Source: Aselliscus stoliczkanus | Lineage: Eukaryota > Chordata > Mammalia > Chiroptera > Hipposideridae | Assembly: GCA_033961575.1 (NCBI GenBank) | Contig: CM066729.1 | Span: forward strand, 30,042,501 to 30,106,500 | Length of the DNA stretch: 64,000 nucleotides | Direction: 5' to 3' | Part shown: positions 24,294 through 35,518 of the stretch, in pieces | Numbering within the stretch: the first letter of the stretch is position 1 | How the letters are laid out: each line of letters starts with the position of its first letter | Position numbers and translations under genes: made by a program | Notes under the pieces: generated by a model | Seen by the model: the letters and a program-made list of their open reading frames with translations, nothing else | The model's database searches: none | What the model was told of the DNA's origin: nothing

Positions 24294-24374
24294 TTAGGTT
24301 GTCAGAAAAGTCATGGCGTATTTTTTCTATTATTTTCGTTGCAAAACTGCGTCATGACTTTTTCAACAACCCAA
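24294..24374. mobile_element. palindromic mariner MITE, copy 1
   Basis: 81 bp flanked by TA on both sides (24292-24293, 24375-24376). Left end TTAGGTTGTCAGAAAAGTCA; right end reverse complement TTGGGTTGTTGAAAAAGTCA; about 18 of 22 terminal bases agree. The layout parallels human MADE1 (about 80 bp, almost entirely inverted repeats, derived from Hsmar1), but the terminal sequence differs. Confidence 0.85.
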
Positions 24375-25790
24375 TATTTGGAGAGTTTTAGGAACCATTT
24401 TTCTTTTGCACTGATGACCACAAAAGGATTGATACAAAATTAGCTAAAACACTCATCTCACACTGATCATTAAACAGGTCCGTAAGAGTACTAATCGCTT
24501 CAAAAGTAAACAGATAGAACACAGTTTTGCAGATTGAATAATGCCCACTAAATTCAAATTAAAGCTAGCTTCATTATTTTATAAAATTGTAAAATTATTC
24601 CTGTTTTCTTTACTTTTTCAAGTTTGGCGCTTTCTCATGTCAGTTGAAATATAAGCGTTCTACATCGAGGGGTAGAAAGAGTCAGATTGTTAATCAGACA
24701 AAAATACAAGAACACCTACCATATTCTAAAACTCTGGGGAATAAAAACTGAAGCAGACAAGATCCTGCCCTGAAGGAGCTAGTTTTCTAGTTGGTAAAAA
24801 ATCTAATGCGACTGTTGAACTGAATCTTGATACCTCTCTGACTGGTTCCCAAAGTATAACTCAGCTAACAGCCCCCAAAAGTTTGAGGTAGAGAATATCC
24901 ACCTTTACCAAACGTTGCCTTGATTTTATTTTCTGTTTTATCTAATCACCATTCTTATGGAGAGGAAAAGACTCTGATAGTTTTCATTTTTAGAAATTCT
25001 AAGGGAATAAGACAATTCACATAGGTTGGAGTTGGAGAAGCCATGACTCAAGCATGAACTTGAGAAAGATCCTTCCTTCCACTTAATACTCCCCCACCTC
25101 AGCTTGTCCCTCTGGTTAGGCTTACCTGAAACAAGAACTGCTGCTTATTATATGTACCAACAGTATCTAAGCCCTGGGACCTTGGTGAGTCAAAAAGTGC
25201 CCTTCACATAGACTTCTACAAAAATGGTGGGTTGACGCTTGCTTATATCTACATCACCAAAAGAAACAACTGAAAAGGTTCTTTCCAGAACAAAATGATG
25301 GACTATTCTCAGTAAATTCCATTTCACACTGGAGAATGGAGAGACTGTTTGCGATCTCCAGAATGACTGTTGTACTCTTCCAACAATTTACAGATTCTAC
25401 CTCCACCAGGTACCCCTTGTATGTTGAGGTAGCCCATTCTGTCTCCAGTATGAAGGTTGGATTGTGGGGAGGTATCCTGTAACCCAAGACCAGTGAGGGA
25501 CCTGTTACCATAATCCAGCAAAAAGGTGATATAGTATCCACGCCAGTGGCATTGGAGAAGAGATTATGGATCTGAGAAATATTAATGAGTAAGAAGAAAT
25601 AGGATTTGTGTATTGGATGTGCAGAATAAGGATAAGGATCAAAAAGTGGTACCCAGATTGCAGGCTTGGGTAAGTGGGGGTGGAGGTGCCACTTCCTGTA
25701 GAGAAGGGAAAGTCGAAGTGAGAAGATGCATCAGTTTTGATAAGGTTGTGTTTACATATTCTGTAGAATATTTAAATAGATGTATCCATA
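24375..25790. other. unique non-coding sequence
   Basis: A short ancient fragment is likely at 24695-24805 ('aagatcctgccctgaaggag'). Nothing else recognised. Confidence 0.4.
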
Positions 25791-26140
25791 TCTAGGTTGG
25801 GTTCTCCTAAGCAGATTATGAGTCAAGAATCATGTGCACATGGTTTATAAAGGAAATGCTACCAGGGCAAAGTAGTAAGGGAGTGGAGGAAACAGGACAG
25901 GGAGGGGAGGCAGCCAAATAAGGATGCGAACTCTGGCAAAAGTCCCAGAGATCTAGGACACAGGCTCTTGCCTGAATTCTGATGGATAAGATAACATCTC
26001 ATAGCTTCCTCACCTGTGGCAGCCATGGAATCTAGCAAGAAGCTTAGATCTCTCTTCAACAGAGAGCCTTAGCAGTTAGCTGTTGGTGCTTCTAGCCTCA
26101 GCTTTCCAGCTGACACCATGTACCTCCCAGGCAACCTCTA
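25791..26140. repeat. possible old interspersed repeat, unassigned
   Basis: 'gggttctcctaagcagatta', 'gagtcaagaatcatgtgcac' and 'ggtttataaaggaaatgcta' recall a common mammalian repeat beginning with 'ggttctccagaagcagaac'. I cannot name its class. Confidence 0.35.
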
Positions 26141-28084
26141 GCAGACAACTAAACACAGAGGTATAATTATTAATATAATGACTCATCATTCCTAGGACTC
26201 CTCTACAATCTGCACTGGAGCATCTACCCCATTGGACTAGCCAAGCCTTTCTCAGTGCTGCACAGCAGTCTGAGGTTCATTCTACCCAATCTTCCTTCCT
26301 TTCTGTCCTTTAACATGTCAGACATGTGTCATGGTCTAAACTTTGTCTACTCTTAATCTCCCTGTCCTTTACCTTTCACTGGCATTACCCTCCAAAAATT
26401 ACTTGCACTTTTAACTTCATCTTGGCATCCACTTCCTGGCAGACCCAACACTCCACTCAGCACAAGGGAGCTGGGCTATCATACCCTGCACCCCACAGTC
26501 ACTGGTTAATAGTTACCAGTGGCACAGACCTAGAGGTCTGGGGGTGAGCGGCAGGCATATAAACTCCCAGGAAGTAACTCTCCATGTAGGCATAGCTGCT
26601 CTGGTAATCGGAAGACAGCCCTCTGAAAAAGAGCCACATGGGCAGGCATGGGGAACATGCTGGCAAGCTGTGACACACAGAAATACTAAAAGGGACTCAA
26701 GGGGTCTGGGCAGAGCACCAGCATTGTCTGCTACATCCAGTAAGGAAGCTGGGTACCTATATGGTCTGGAACATGGGAGAGAAATCTGGGCTAGAGATTG
26801 GAAGCTATTAGTGTGTGACTGTTGAGTAAAGTCTAAAAGAAATGGTAACTGAGACTGAATAGAGAGTGAAGAGAGGAGAGACAACAGCCAAGGAAAGAAC
26901 CAGAAAGTAAACTAGCACTTAAGAGACAGACAAAGAGGAGAAGTTAGTGAAAGGGAGAATAGCAGTGGAAAATCAGAAGAGGGTGCTGTCAGAGAAAGCC
27001 AGGAGGAAAAAGGAATCCAGAAATAAAAGAGTATTGGACAATAGTAAATGCTCCCAAGGTCAAGCAAGGTCACAAGTGAAATGAGTTCAATGGAGAGATG
27101 GGGGAGGCTGGAAGAGGAGGGGGCGGCCTGCCAAAGAGTTGAGAGTTGAATGGGAAATAAGGTGGAGACCCAGAGTGCCCAGTGCTCTTTCAGAAAGCTT
27201 GTCATCGAATAGAAGGAGAGAGATGGGGCTGTGAGGGAAGGGAAAGTAGACTCTTCTGCAGGCTCTTTGCAAATAGAGGGATGTGTGCTCATGAGAACTT
27301 CCAGTGATAACAGTAAACTCCACGACAGCTCTGTTCCTGTATGAAGTGCCAGCCAGCAGTGTCTGTCAGAACAAATGATTTTGCTAATTGTGTGTCTTCA
27401 TAGCCATTGCACTTTGCCCTGGAAAGCCATTAGAGCTAATGTTCCAATGCTTTTTACTACTTTTACCCACTGCACTGGTCTGAGATAATACAATTGTTCA
27501 GCACTGTTCATTTTCCTGTCTTGTCTAGAAGCTCAATTGCATGTAGTTGTTGACAGAAACAAAAATGGAAAGCCACCAGAACTAAATCAGTAGTTCTTCC
27601 AATTTGGTTTCTTGGGGAAGCAGGAAAGATTTTACAATTTTAAATACATTCCCTATCTTCAAGAAGCCCCACCCCCACCCCCAACAAATAGTCTCTCTTT
27701 CCCACAGCAGGGTCGTGGAGAAACTGATTTATCCAGAGATCTCTGCCTGAAAGTAGGCTCATGAGGCCGGTAAGAGGCAAGCCCGTTCTTTCCCTAAATC
27801 CAACCAGACCGATGAGATGGACCAGCGCATGGCTCAGGTTTTTCAGAAAGTAGCAGCTAAGCCAGTGCTGAGGGAGGACACTGTAAGGGCTTCTTGAAGT
27901 GACCAGGAATGGAAGGTAGAAAACGGGAATTGTTACCTGATCCAAGCACATATCTTTCCACTCCCAGCCCCTGGCTTCCCTTCTTTGAGAAAATGGGAGG
28001 AAGAGACAGGCAGTCAGTGTGTGGCAGCAGCACACCTCCACCTGAAGGCCTGCATTCTTGCTACACAGTCAGGAAATCGCAGAG
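26141..28084. other. unique non-coding sequence, partly purine-rich
   Basis: From about 26830 to 27270 the plus strand is strongly purine-rich, with many GAGA/GGAA blocks. Open frames of 123-133 codons on the minus strand are the translation of this bias (Ser/Leu/Pro/Phe-rich). No gene recognised. Confidence 0.45.
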
Positions 28085-28325
28085 TGGTCGAGGGCATGAT
28101 GGTGGGCCCAGACCGACTGCTTTCAAGCCTTTCATTATTCCTTGCTGTAGAAACTCCAGCAAGTTCTTTACCTCTCTCTGCCTTGGTTTCCCATTTCTTA
28201 AAATAAGGACAATTTTGCCTACCTCACAAGAGGGTCATGAGGACTGAATGGGATCCTACCTGGAATATGTTTAGCAGAGGGCTAGGCACATAACTGCTTG
28301 ATCAATGGGAGCTAATAATATTAGT
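28085..28325 (+). repeat. MIR SINE
   Basis: 'caagttctttacctctctct', 'gccttggtttcccatttctt', 'gcctacctcacaagagggtc', 'atgaggactgaatgggatcc' and 'gggctaggcacataactgct' occur in MIR order. Confidence 0.8.
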
Positions 28326-29213
28326 GTAGAAACTGGTACTTTTCTTATGGTCCTCATTGAGCATTGTCTCATCTTGTTGATAAGTCAGTTTATGTCCTCT
28401 TCCTGGATAGTGTGTGCACACACACACCCAAATCCATTCCCTGCCCTTCTCTGCACCCTAGAAGCTGACCCCTATGGCCATCTTCTGCCAGGTCTCTTGC
28501 TGCCTGGCCTACTAACACCAAGATCCCCACCAGTAGAACACACCAGCAGACCAGGCAGTGAGAGAGAAAAATCAGGATATTTCTCCCCACTCTCTCTCAG
28601 TATTGGCAGGCTGATTCTAGCTGTGGCAGGATCTTTCAGGCAGCACCCCTTCCACAGCTCCAGTTCTCGGGGTCCCACATAACACTCTTTACTGCCTTCC
28701 TCTGGATTTCTTGTAAAAGAGGAAAAAAAGTCCTATCTAGTTGCGTTGGATTTTCTGAATCCAGACCTGAAGCTCATCCTAGTTGATATACCCACCTCAA
28801 CCTTCCTGACTTCTTGGAGATGGAAGACAGACATGGTGGGATTTGACTACCCTGGTAAAGAACCCTGGAGAGAGGATTCCAAAGAGAGAAGTTAGAAACT
28901 TAGAGCTGTGCATTCACTTCAGCAACAATAAAACAGAAGGGTTTGATTCTGCCATTTTGACCCCAAGGGCATTTGCCTCCACCTTTTCTACCTGTGGATA
29001 TTTGGGCCTCTCTGTGCATTCAGCAGCTCAACTATGATTCCTCAGCACCAAGGCGGGTTCTTGCATCTTTCTCAGTCTCTATTCTCTATTGTGCTCTCTC
29101 TCTCTCTCTTTATCACAAAAGTGTTCATGGATTAATTAGGAGATAAATGCAAACCAATCTTTTATTCCAATTAATATTAAACAAGAAGGTTGAAGGTTGA
29201 AAAATATTAATAC
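28326..29213. other. unique non-coding sequence
   Basis: A short (CT)n run lies at about 29094-29112. A 125-codon frame at 28305-28682 is without motifs. Nothing else recognised. Confidence 0.4.
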
Positions 29214-29229
29214 AAAACTAACAATGGCT

Positions 29230-29346
29230 GGGCCGGCTGAGTGGCGCATTGGTTAAGCACTGGCTTGGGACACCAGCGGCCCCAGTTCGGGTCCCACATA
29301 TGAGGGTCAGTGACACTGCCTTCAAAAAAACAAACAAACAAACAAA
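29230..29346 (+). mobile_element. short tRNA-derived SINE, copy 2, with target duplication
   Basis: Head GGGCCGGCTGAGTGGCGCAT with 'ggttaagcactggcttggga', 'cagttcgggtcccacatatg', 'agggtcagtgacactgcctt' and an A/CAAA tail. A perfect 16-bp direct repeat AAAACTAACAATGGCT lies on both sides (29214-29229 and 29347-29362). Confidence 0.92.
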
Positions 29347-29467
29347 AAAACTAACAATGGCTAAAACTATATATTGTGAAATTACTATTGGATGAAAATG
29401 ACAAAAGAACCAAATATTCATTACAAAATTTAGACCTGTAAAAGTAAACTCAAAAAATGAACTTCGC

Positions 29468-29541
29468 GGGCCAGCTGAGTGGCGCGGTGGTTAAGGGCTG
29501 GCTTGGGACTCCAGTGGCCCTGGTTCGGATCCCACATATAC
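29468..29541 (+). mobile_element. short tRNA-derived SINE, copy 3, 3'-truncated
   Basis: 'gggccagctgagtggcgcgg', 'tggttaagggctggcttggg' and 'cctggttcggatcccacata' are present, but the 'cagtgacactgccctc' tail is absent. The element stops at 'cacatata', 122 bp after the previous copy ends. No clear target duplication seen. Confidence 0.85.
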
Positions 29542-30479
29542 GATTTTATATAGACAGAAAACTACCTGATGAATCAGGTCCGTTCAATTTAAATAGAAAA
29601 GATTGAATCCAGTGCAAACAATTTCAGTTTTTTCAGTTAAATCAAAATTAATATTAAACAAAATAGATATGATATAACTACGTAATGTAGAAAATTGATT
29701 AAGGGATTTGCATTGGCTTTAGTGAAGTCCATTTAGGAATTGCTCCCTCAATGAAAATTTGTCAATGTTGCTATAGTTTTGATTAAAACATTTGTGTTTA
29801 AAGTGTTACTTGACAAAGTGGAGAGGGCCCAAGCACCCCGTGTCACCTAAAACAACCCTGAATATACAACCTCCAGATAGTTTTGGTTGCTGCCATATTT
29901 CCAGAAATTTTATTTTCCCAAGACGTGGGCACACTCCACTTATTTTAATAGCATGGCTGCACTTTTTTTTTTTAAATAGAAACATGCACAAGCTATAAAA
30001 TCACAAGCCAGCATCCTGGTGTTTATAACTCAATTTTTTTTAAAATTCATATTTTCAAAGAATCATTGAGCTGGAAGAGACTTTGAGAGATCATCTGGTG
30101 CAAACTATCCAGGACAGATGGTGGTCTATCCCCTTTCGGTCCTCCCTGGAGCACGATAGAGATGGAAGGGAATGAATAATAAATGAACACTGTTGGCAGG
30201 GAAAACCAAAACTGCACATTCAAAATGAGGAAAAGGGGGAAGATTCCAAACTGCCATTTATAATTCCACTGATTAACTCTTTTACTTGTGTTTAGATAAT
30301 CAGTTTCTGACAAGCCCACAAATGTTTTTTACAGGAATAGGGTATAATACCAAAAACTAAAAAATAAAAGATTTGTTGTAAAAGATACATATTCACAAAA
30401 TTACTTTTACTCAAAGTAGTAGGTAATATGAAAAGTCGTAGAATGGGTTTAGAGAGCAAGTACCCAGATTCACTCTTGG
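29542..30479. other. AT-rich unique non-coding sequence
   Basis: A diverged MIR-related piece may lie at 30055-30110 ('gaatcattgagctggaagag'). Nothing else recognised. Confidence 0.4.
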
Positions 30480-30870
30480 TACAGCTATAAATTTACACAG
30501 CCTTTGGGGAAGATAAACAGATAGTATTTATTAGGATTTAAAATGTGCAGAGTCTTTGACCCCCCAAAAGCCTAACTCTGAGAAATATAAAAGTGCTAGT
30601 GCATAGAGATTTATGTACAAGGCTGTTTATTGTTTGTTGTTTGTAATAGCAAGAAAATGGAAACAATATGCATGCTTTTCACAGGGGGGCAGTTAAACAA
30701 AATATGATCTATCCACATGATGGAAAGTGTGCCATCATCCACAAGAATATCTTAGATCTATCTTCATTGCACTGGAAAGGGGTCAATAATATTTTGTTAT
30801 GTACACAAAAAGTTAAAAGACACATATGGTACAATCCCCCTTTACATACCAACCAGAAAAGCTAAGTGTC
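30480..30870 (+). repeat. L1M-type ORF2/3' fragment
   Basis: Follows old L1: 'aaaatgtgcagagtctttga', 'tatgtacaaggctgtttatt', 'gtttgtaatagcaagaaaat', 'ggaaacaatatgcatgcttt', 'agttaaacaaaatatgatct', 'tatggtacaatccccctt'. No open frame remains. Confidence 0.75.
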
Positions 30871-30894
30871 AGAAACAGTATATCTTAATAATTA

Positions 30895-31135
30895 AGATGA
30901 TCTGTGTTTGAATGTTATGCCTGCCATATTACTAGCTGTATGTGTGACCTTCAACAAACTGTTGTATTTGACCTCTCTGTGCCTCGGCTTCCTAATCTAT
31001 AAAATGGAGCTAATACTTGCACTTGTCTCATAGGGTTATATGTACAGCATGACATATGTCTAGTTCTTATAAAAATACATAACATATCCTAAGCATTATA
31101 AGAGTGCTATTTGCTATGATTTTTATTATTATATG
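30895..31135 (+). repeat. MIR SINE
   Basis: 'tgtgtgaccttcaacaaact', 'ctctctgtgcctcggcttcc', 'taatctataaaatggagcta' and 'tctcatagggttatatgtac' are in MIR order, adjacent to the L1 fragment. Confidence 0.8.
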
Positions 31136-32190
31136 TAATGTTTACATTTATACAAGCAAATGAGAAAATATATATTTTATAACCTAAAAATTTAGCATGG
31201 ATTATATGAAAAGAGTAGAAATAGAGGGGGAAGCAAAGACTGTGAATTTTATATAGATGCTTTACTTTTAATTGAAATGTTGTAACAAATATGTGTTATT
31301 TTTGCAATTCAGAGAACTGTAACCTTTCAAAAGAAATGGTATGGAGAATTTTTTAGTATAGTGTGTCAGTTAAATCTAGAAATGTCAGCAAGCATTTGAA
31401 GCTACCATAGGTGAACAATATAGACAGCCAAACTCCTGGAAGTCTTTTATAATCAAGACTGAGGCCATCACTTCTCCATTTGTAAGAGCACGAAATCCTA
31501 TACAACTTCACTACCATTATCACTAATAATATAGTTGTTTGGTTATTGCTTCAACCACATTAAAAGGCATTTTTATTTCTGTAAGTGCACTAAAGGCTTA
31601 ATGAGTTCCATTAGTACCTCTGTAAAGAGCAGTTGCAACATAAAAGGCAAATTGTATAATTATGAAAGTATTAGACCCAACTTTTCTTATCATTTTCTAT
31701 TACTTTTTAATAAGCAAACTTTTATTTTACTAAAACTCTACCATAAAGTAAAGCCTAAAGCACTTTATTGTTAAACTACTCAAAATATTACCATAAGTAT
31801 GGCAAAAATACACGTTACAATTTAAGGGACTAGGTAAAATGTGCTTTTGCTTCTCTCGTACAAGGTATAAATATAGTTGGCCCATATTTACTTAATAGAA
31901 GCAATTCATTCCCTATTCAGGCTACCCTCTTTATTGGGGACTACTGGACTCCTCAAGATATTAATTCAGCATTATTGGAGGAAAAATTACATTTGCGTGT
32001 ATTATATTTTGGTAAGGCAGTTATTGGTGGTCTCTAATATATTTAACGTAGCAATAGCCCTGTTAAGAAGTACATAAACATAAAAGGAAATAAAAACCAG
32101 CAAAGTCACTACTAAATTCCAAGTTTTGAAGGTTAGCTTTCCTTAGGCCAGTGGTAAACCTGCACTGTGTTTTCATTGGGGGTCCGTTCT
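31136..32190. other. AT-rich unique non-coding sequence
   Basis: About 1 kb of AT-rich sequence with no recognisable repeat and no defensible open frame. Its lack of identifiable repeats makes it a reasonable place to check conservation. Confidence 0.4.
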
Positions 32191-32194
32191 GCCA

Positions 32195-32470
32195 GGTGGT
32201 GAGCCAAGGTGGCTCCTGGTCTAATGGCATTTACATCCTAATGGGAGGAAATAAGGAAACAGATAAGTCAACATGAGCATTGCAGCCTGTGATAAGTGTC
32301 ATGAAAGACACACTAAGGGTGATATGAAGGAAAGTGACCACAGGGGTTGAGTGAGTGGAGGGGTGTGCAGTGACTACTGCCAAGAGACCTTTCAGAGGAA
32401 ATGACCTCTGAGCTGACTTCTGAAGGCAAACAGTGAGACATTATAGAAGACATGATGAAAACAAGGCTAA
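32195..32470 (+). repeat. ancient mammalian interspersed fragment
   Basis: 'atttacatcctaatgggagg', 'gataagtgtcatgaaagaca' and 'gaaatgacctctgagctgac' follow a familiar ancient repeat (similar to 'gaggtgacatttgagctgag'). Name uncertain. Confidence 0.45.
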
Positions 32471-33620
32471 GGTGATCTCTAACATTAACTGTTAGGGTTC
32501 TAGCTTCTAACCATCACTCTTACCTCTATAACAGTGATCAGTTTAACAGTCTAATCTCAGATTTTGCTAACGAAGTCTAAAATATACCATCATATGTTCT
32601 TTGGAAATTGTTTTTAATACTTTGTGTCTGTCACTATTTCCTGCTTTTAACTTTTTTTTATTTTATAGCATTTTGTTCTTTATATTGCTAACAAATATTG
32701 GGTTGTCGGAAAAGTCGTGCAATGAAAAACATAGAAAAAATACATCATGACTTTTCTGACAACCCAATAATTAGGACGATAGTCACATACCAACTACATA
32801 AAGATATCAGAGAAACACCCCACTCCAGATGCCAAGATACCCTCTGAGTTAGGGAACCTTAACCACCTTTTACCACCTAACGCCACACTCAGCCCATGAC
32901 TGCTTCCCTCACCCCTCTCCTATTGGCCGGTTCATTTCTCCCGCTCTCAGATTCAGCACCCACTTCTCATTTGCCATTTGACTCTGCAGACCCACTGAAT
33001 TTACTGGGTCACCTTGGACCTCAGTTTTCTCATAAAATTATGTGGTCCAGATTATCTCTAACGCCTCTTTCAATTCTAACAGTTTATGTTCTCCAACTCA
33101 CTATCTACAAATGCCACCTGTGACAGTCAGTCTTGCCTCCACCTCCTTTCTCTCAGAGTACGTAGGCCTGTCTGAGTCTGTGTGCCTGTAATCTGAGGAT
33201 ATGGGTATGTGCGAAGTGGGTGATGGCAGCAGGTGGGAGGAGGGGCTGAGTGTGTGTGAGTTCCAGGGTGGTAAGGGGAGAAAGTAAGGGTGCCTGTGGA
33301 ATTGGGGTGTGGATATGGATGGCGTTAAAGGCACTGCAATTTCAATTGCTACTTCCTTAAAAAATGAAGCTACTTTACAAATGGTGCGTGACTTTAAGTA
33401 ACAAAATTCCTCATGAAGCATGCAAGGCAGTCTGCACACATTCAAAGTGACACATGGATTTGTTGCCAATCAGTGATGGCAGTGCTGACCAGAAATGGGG
33501 GGCCCAGCAATGCCCCCTGCCCTTTATGTCATCTCAGAGCCTGCTGACCACTACCTACCTCCTTTTACAAAACAGGAAGTTTGTGCTGCCAGTCACTTAT
33601 AGTCGCTATTCAGTGCAGGG
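32471..33620. other. unique non-coding sequence around a MITE
   Basis: Contains the palindromic MITE at 32698-32767. A MIR-related tail is possible at 33005-33090 ('acctcagttttctcataaaa', 'tttcaattctaacagtttat'). A GT-rich patch at 33160-33310 gives a Ser/Pro-rich minus-strand open frame without motifs. Confidence 0.4.
32698..32767. mobile_element. palindromic mariner MITE, copy 2
   Basis: 70 bp with termini TTGGGTTGTCGGAAAAGTCG and, as reverse complement of the right end, TTGGGTTGTCAGAAAAGTCA. 20 of the 22 terminal bases agree. TA duplications lie at 32696-32697 and 32768-32769. Same family as 24294-24374 but with a shorter centre. Confidence 0.9.
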
Positions 33621-33800
33621 CAATATAGTAGTTAGGAGGGTGGGTTCTGGGTTTGAATCCTGACTCTACCACTTACTTGCTGTGTGACCTTGAGCAGGTC
33701 ATTTCAATTTTCTGAACCTCAGCCTCCTCATCTATAAGGTGAGAAAAATAATTATGTCTACTTCAAAGGTGTTATGAAAATTGAAAATAAAATATCCGGC
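33621..33800 (+). repeat. MIR SINE
   Basis: 'tatagtagttaggagggtgg', 'gggtttgaatcctgactcta', 'ccacttacttgctgtgtgac', 'cttgagcaggtcatttcaat', 'gaacctcagcctcctcatct' form a well-preserved MIR. Confidence 0.85.
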
Positions 33801-33847
33801 ATAAATTTATTTTCACTAGTTCATTCAAGTCTCAAACATAAGGTATT

Positions 33848-33965
33848 GTCTCCATTTTACAAATGGAGAGACTGAAGCTCAGAGAAGTTTATAAACTACA
33901 CAGCCACACAGCGTCAGAGTGTCAAGGGCAGGATTCCAAGCCAGGTCCTCTGCTTCCAGGGCTGC
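33848..33965 (-). repeat. MIR SINE, antisense
   Basis: 'gtctccattttacaaatgga', 'gagactgaagctcagagaag', 'cacagccacacagcgtcaga' and 'aggattccaagccaggtcct' are the reverse complement of MIR, about 50 bp after a MIR in the opposite orientation. Confidence 0.8.
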
Positions 33966-35408
33966 CTCCCTTCCACACAGCCCATGTGGCAATGTGTCGT
34001 CAAGTGTCCACCTCCTTCCTTCCAGTGACACCTGGGGACCTTTGATTCCCATGGCCTACCCTGCTGTGCTCACAGTGTGTGATTAGCAATCATCAAGGAA
34101 GAGATGCAAGTGACCATCCTCAGAGAAGGTGCTAATAGACGGTGTGAGACACAGACTGTGTGACCTCCACAGTTACCCTGGACCCACCTGGAAGCCCAGG
34201 TCAGCTGCGGATGCACTCATATGGCTCTCTCTGGACTTGTGTGTGGCTGTCGCTGTGGTTTTCATTTGCTTTAGCCTTTATCTAATTAGCCCACAGATAT
34301 TATTAGATGGTGATAATGGACACGTACATCATGCTTCGTTTACAGGCTTGTAGTTAAGGCTGTTAGTCATGCTCCGTATGACTACAACCAGATCTGTCAC
34401 AGAGTCTAAACTGACCAATAAATCCATGTCAAGTGGAGAGAATAATTTAAGTGATAATAAAAGGCAACCGGTTCAGATTTTTATTTTATTGGCAGGAGTT
34501 CCCTGCTGCCTGAATGTCATTTAACTCTTCCTGAATCAGTGCTGAAGGTCTCGAACCTTCTAGTCATGTGTGCAACAGTGAGGATTGAAGACATATTAGC
34601 CTCCTGAAGATAAGCTAATTGTGAGATCTGGTTCTAAATTAATACGTGCGGTCAGTGGGGAAGAGCAGTGACTGAAAGGATTTGAGGGCCCTGGGAGGTG
34701 CATTATATGGATGCAGTTACTATGGTGATGGGTTCTCCAGGAGACAGAGCTGGAACCCAGGACAGACATGAGGAGTCAGGATGTCATTGTCCACATGACG
34801 CCCTTCACCCTGACCTACAGCTATGTCACTTCCAGAGTCTCATTAAAGGCTGCTTGGCGTCCAGCGTTGTCCTGGCAGAACCAGTGGCTTGTGGACTAAG
34901 GCCATCGAAGTCTGGCAGATGTTCCAAGAGTAGCGCCTGGCCCAATTCCTCCCACACTTACTTGCCTAGAAAGAGCAGCATATTGCCTATCAATGTGGAG
35001 AGGAGGTGGACAGGAGCCATCGTAATGGAAGGTGTGTGAATTGTTTCACAAAACTCTGCAGTTCCTAATACTGACATTCTTTCTGATTCAGAGAAGAAAC
35101 CACAGTATCTGGCTTTTTCACAGTCCGTCTTCTGTGACTATATCCAGATGACAATATCCAGATGACAATATCGTGATCTCACCTCCAAATCAGAGGCTGA
35201 GGAGTAATATGAGATTCTCAAGTCAGTGAGAAAGGAGAAAAATGGCAGATATTCCAAATAATGTCTGAAAATCCCTTACATTGCAAACCAAGTCCAGTGC
35301 ACCCAGTTTTATATATTGTGTTCAGATATTCTTAAAGTTTGAGAATGCCTGAGGTAGATTAAAGGGGGGAATAGTGTCCTGTCTTTACCTGCTTCCAGGG
35401 CCCCCCAC
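33966..35408. other. unique non-coding sequence
   Basis: Contains the conserved-looking stretch at 34220-34660, reported separately. A local duplication of 'atatccagatgacaat' lies at about 35140-35172. No exon recognised. Confidence 0.4.
34220..34660. promoter_or_regulatory. candidate conserved non-coding element or enhancer
   Basis: A repeat-free segment dense in short AT-rich motifs of the type bound by homeodomain factors: 'tatctaattagcccacagat', 'aagataagctaattgtgaga', 'ttctaaattaatacgtgcgg', 'aatcatttaagtgataataa'-like runs near 34440-34460. The motif density is visible; function is inference, and no alignment was possible. Confidence 0.3.
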
Positions 35409-35518
35409 TTTTTTTTTTTTTTTTGAGGGTAGTGTCACTGGCCCTCATATGTGGGAACCGAACCAGGGCCGCTGGCTTCCCAAGCCAGCGCTTAACCACC
35501 GCGCCACTCGGCCGGCCC
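35409..35518 (-). mobile_element. short tRNA-derived SINE, copy 4, antisense
   Basis: Poly-T (35409-35424), 'gagggtagtgtcactggccc', 'aaccgaaccagggccgctgg', 'cttcccaagccagcgcttaa' and 'ccgcgccactcggccggccc' are the exact reverse of the family. Imperfect target duplication AGGGCCCCCCACTTTT / AGGACCTCCCCACTTTT. Confidence 0.92.
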
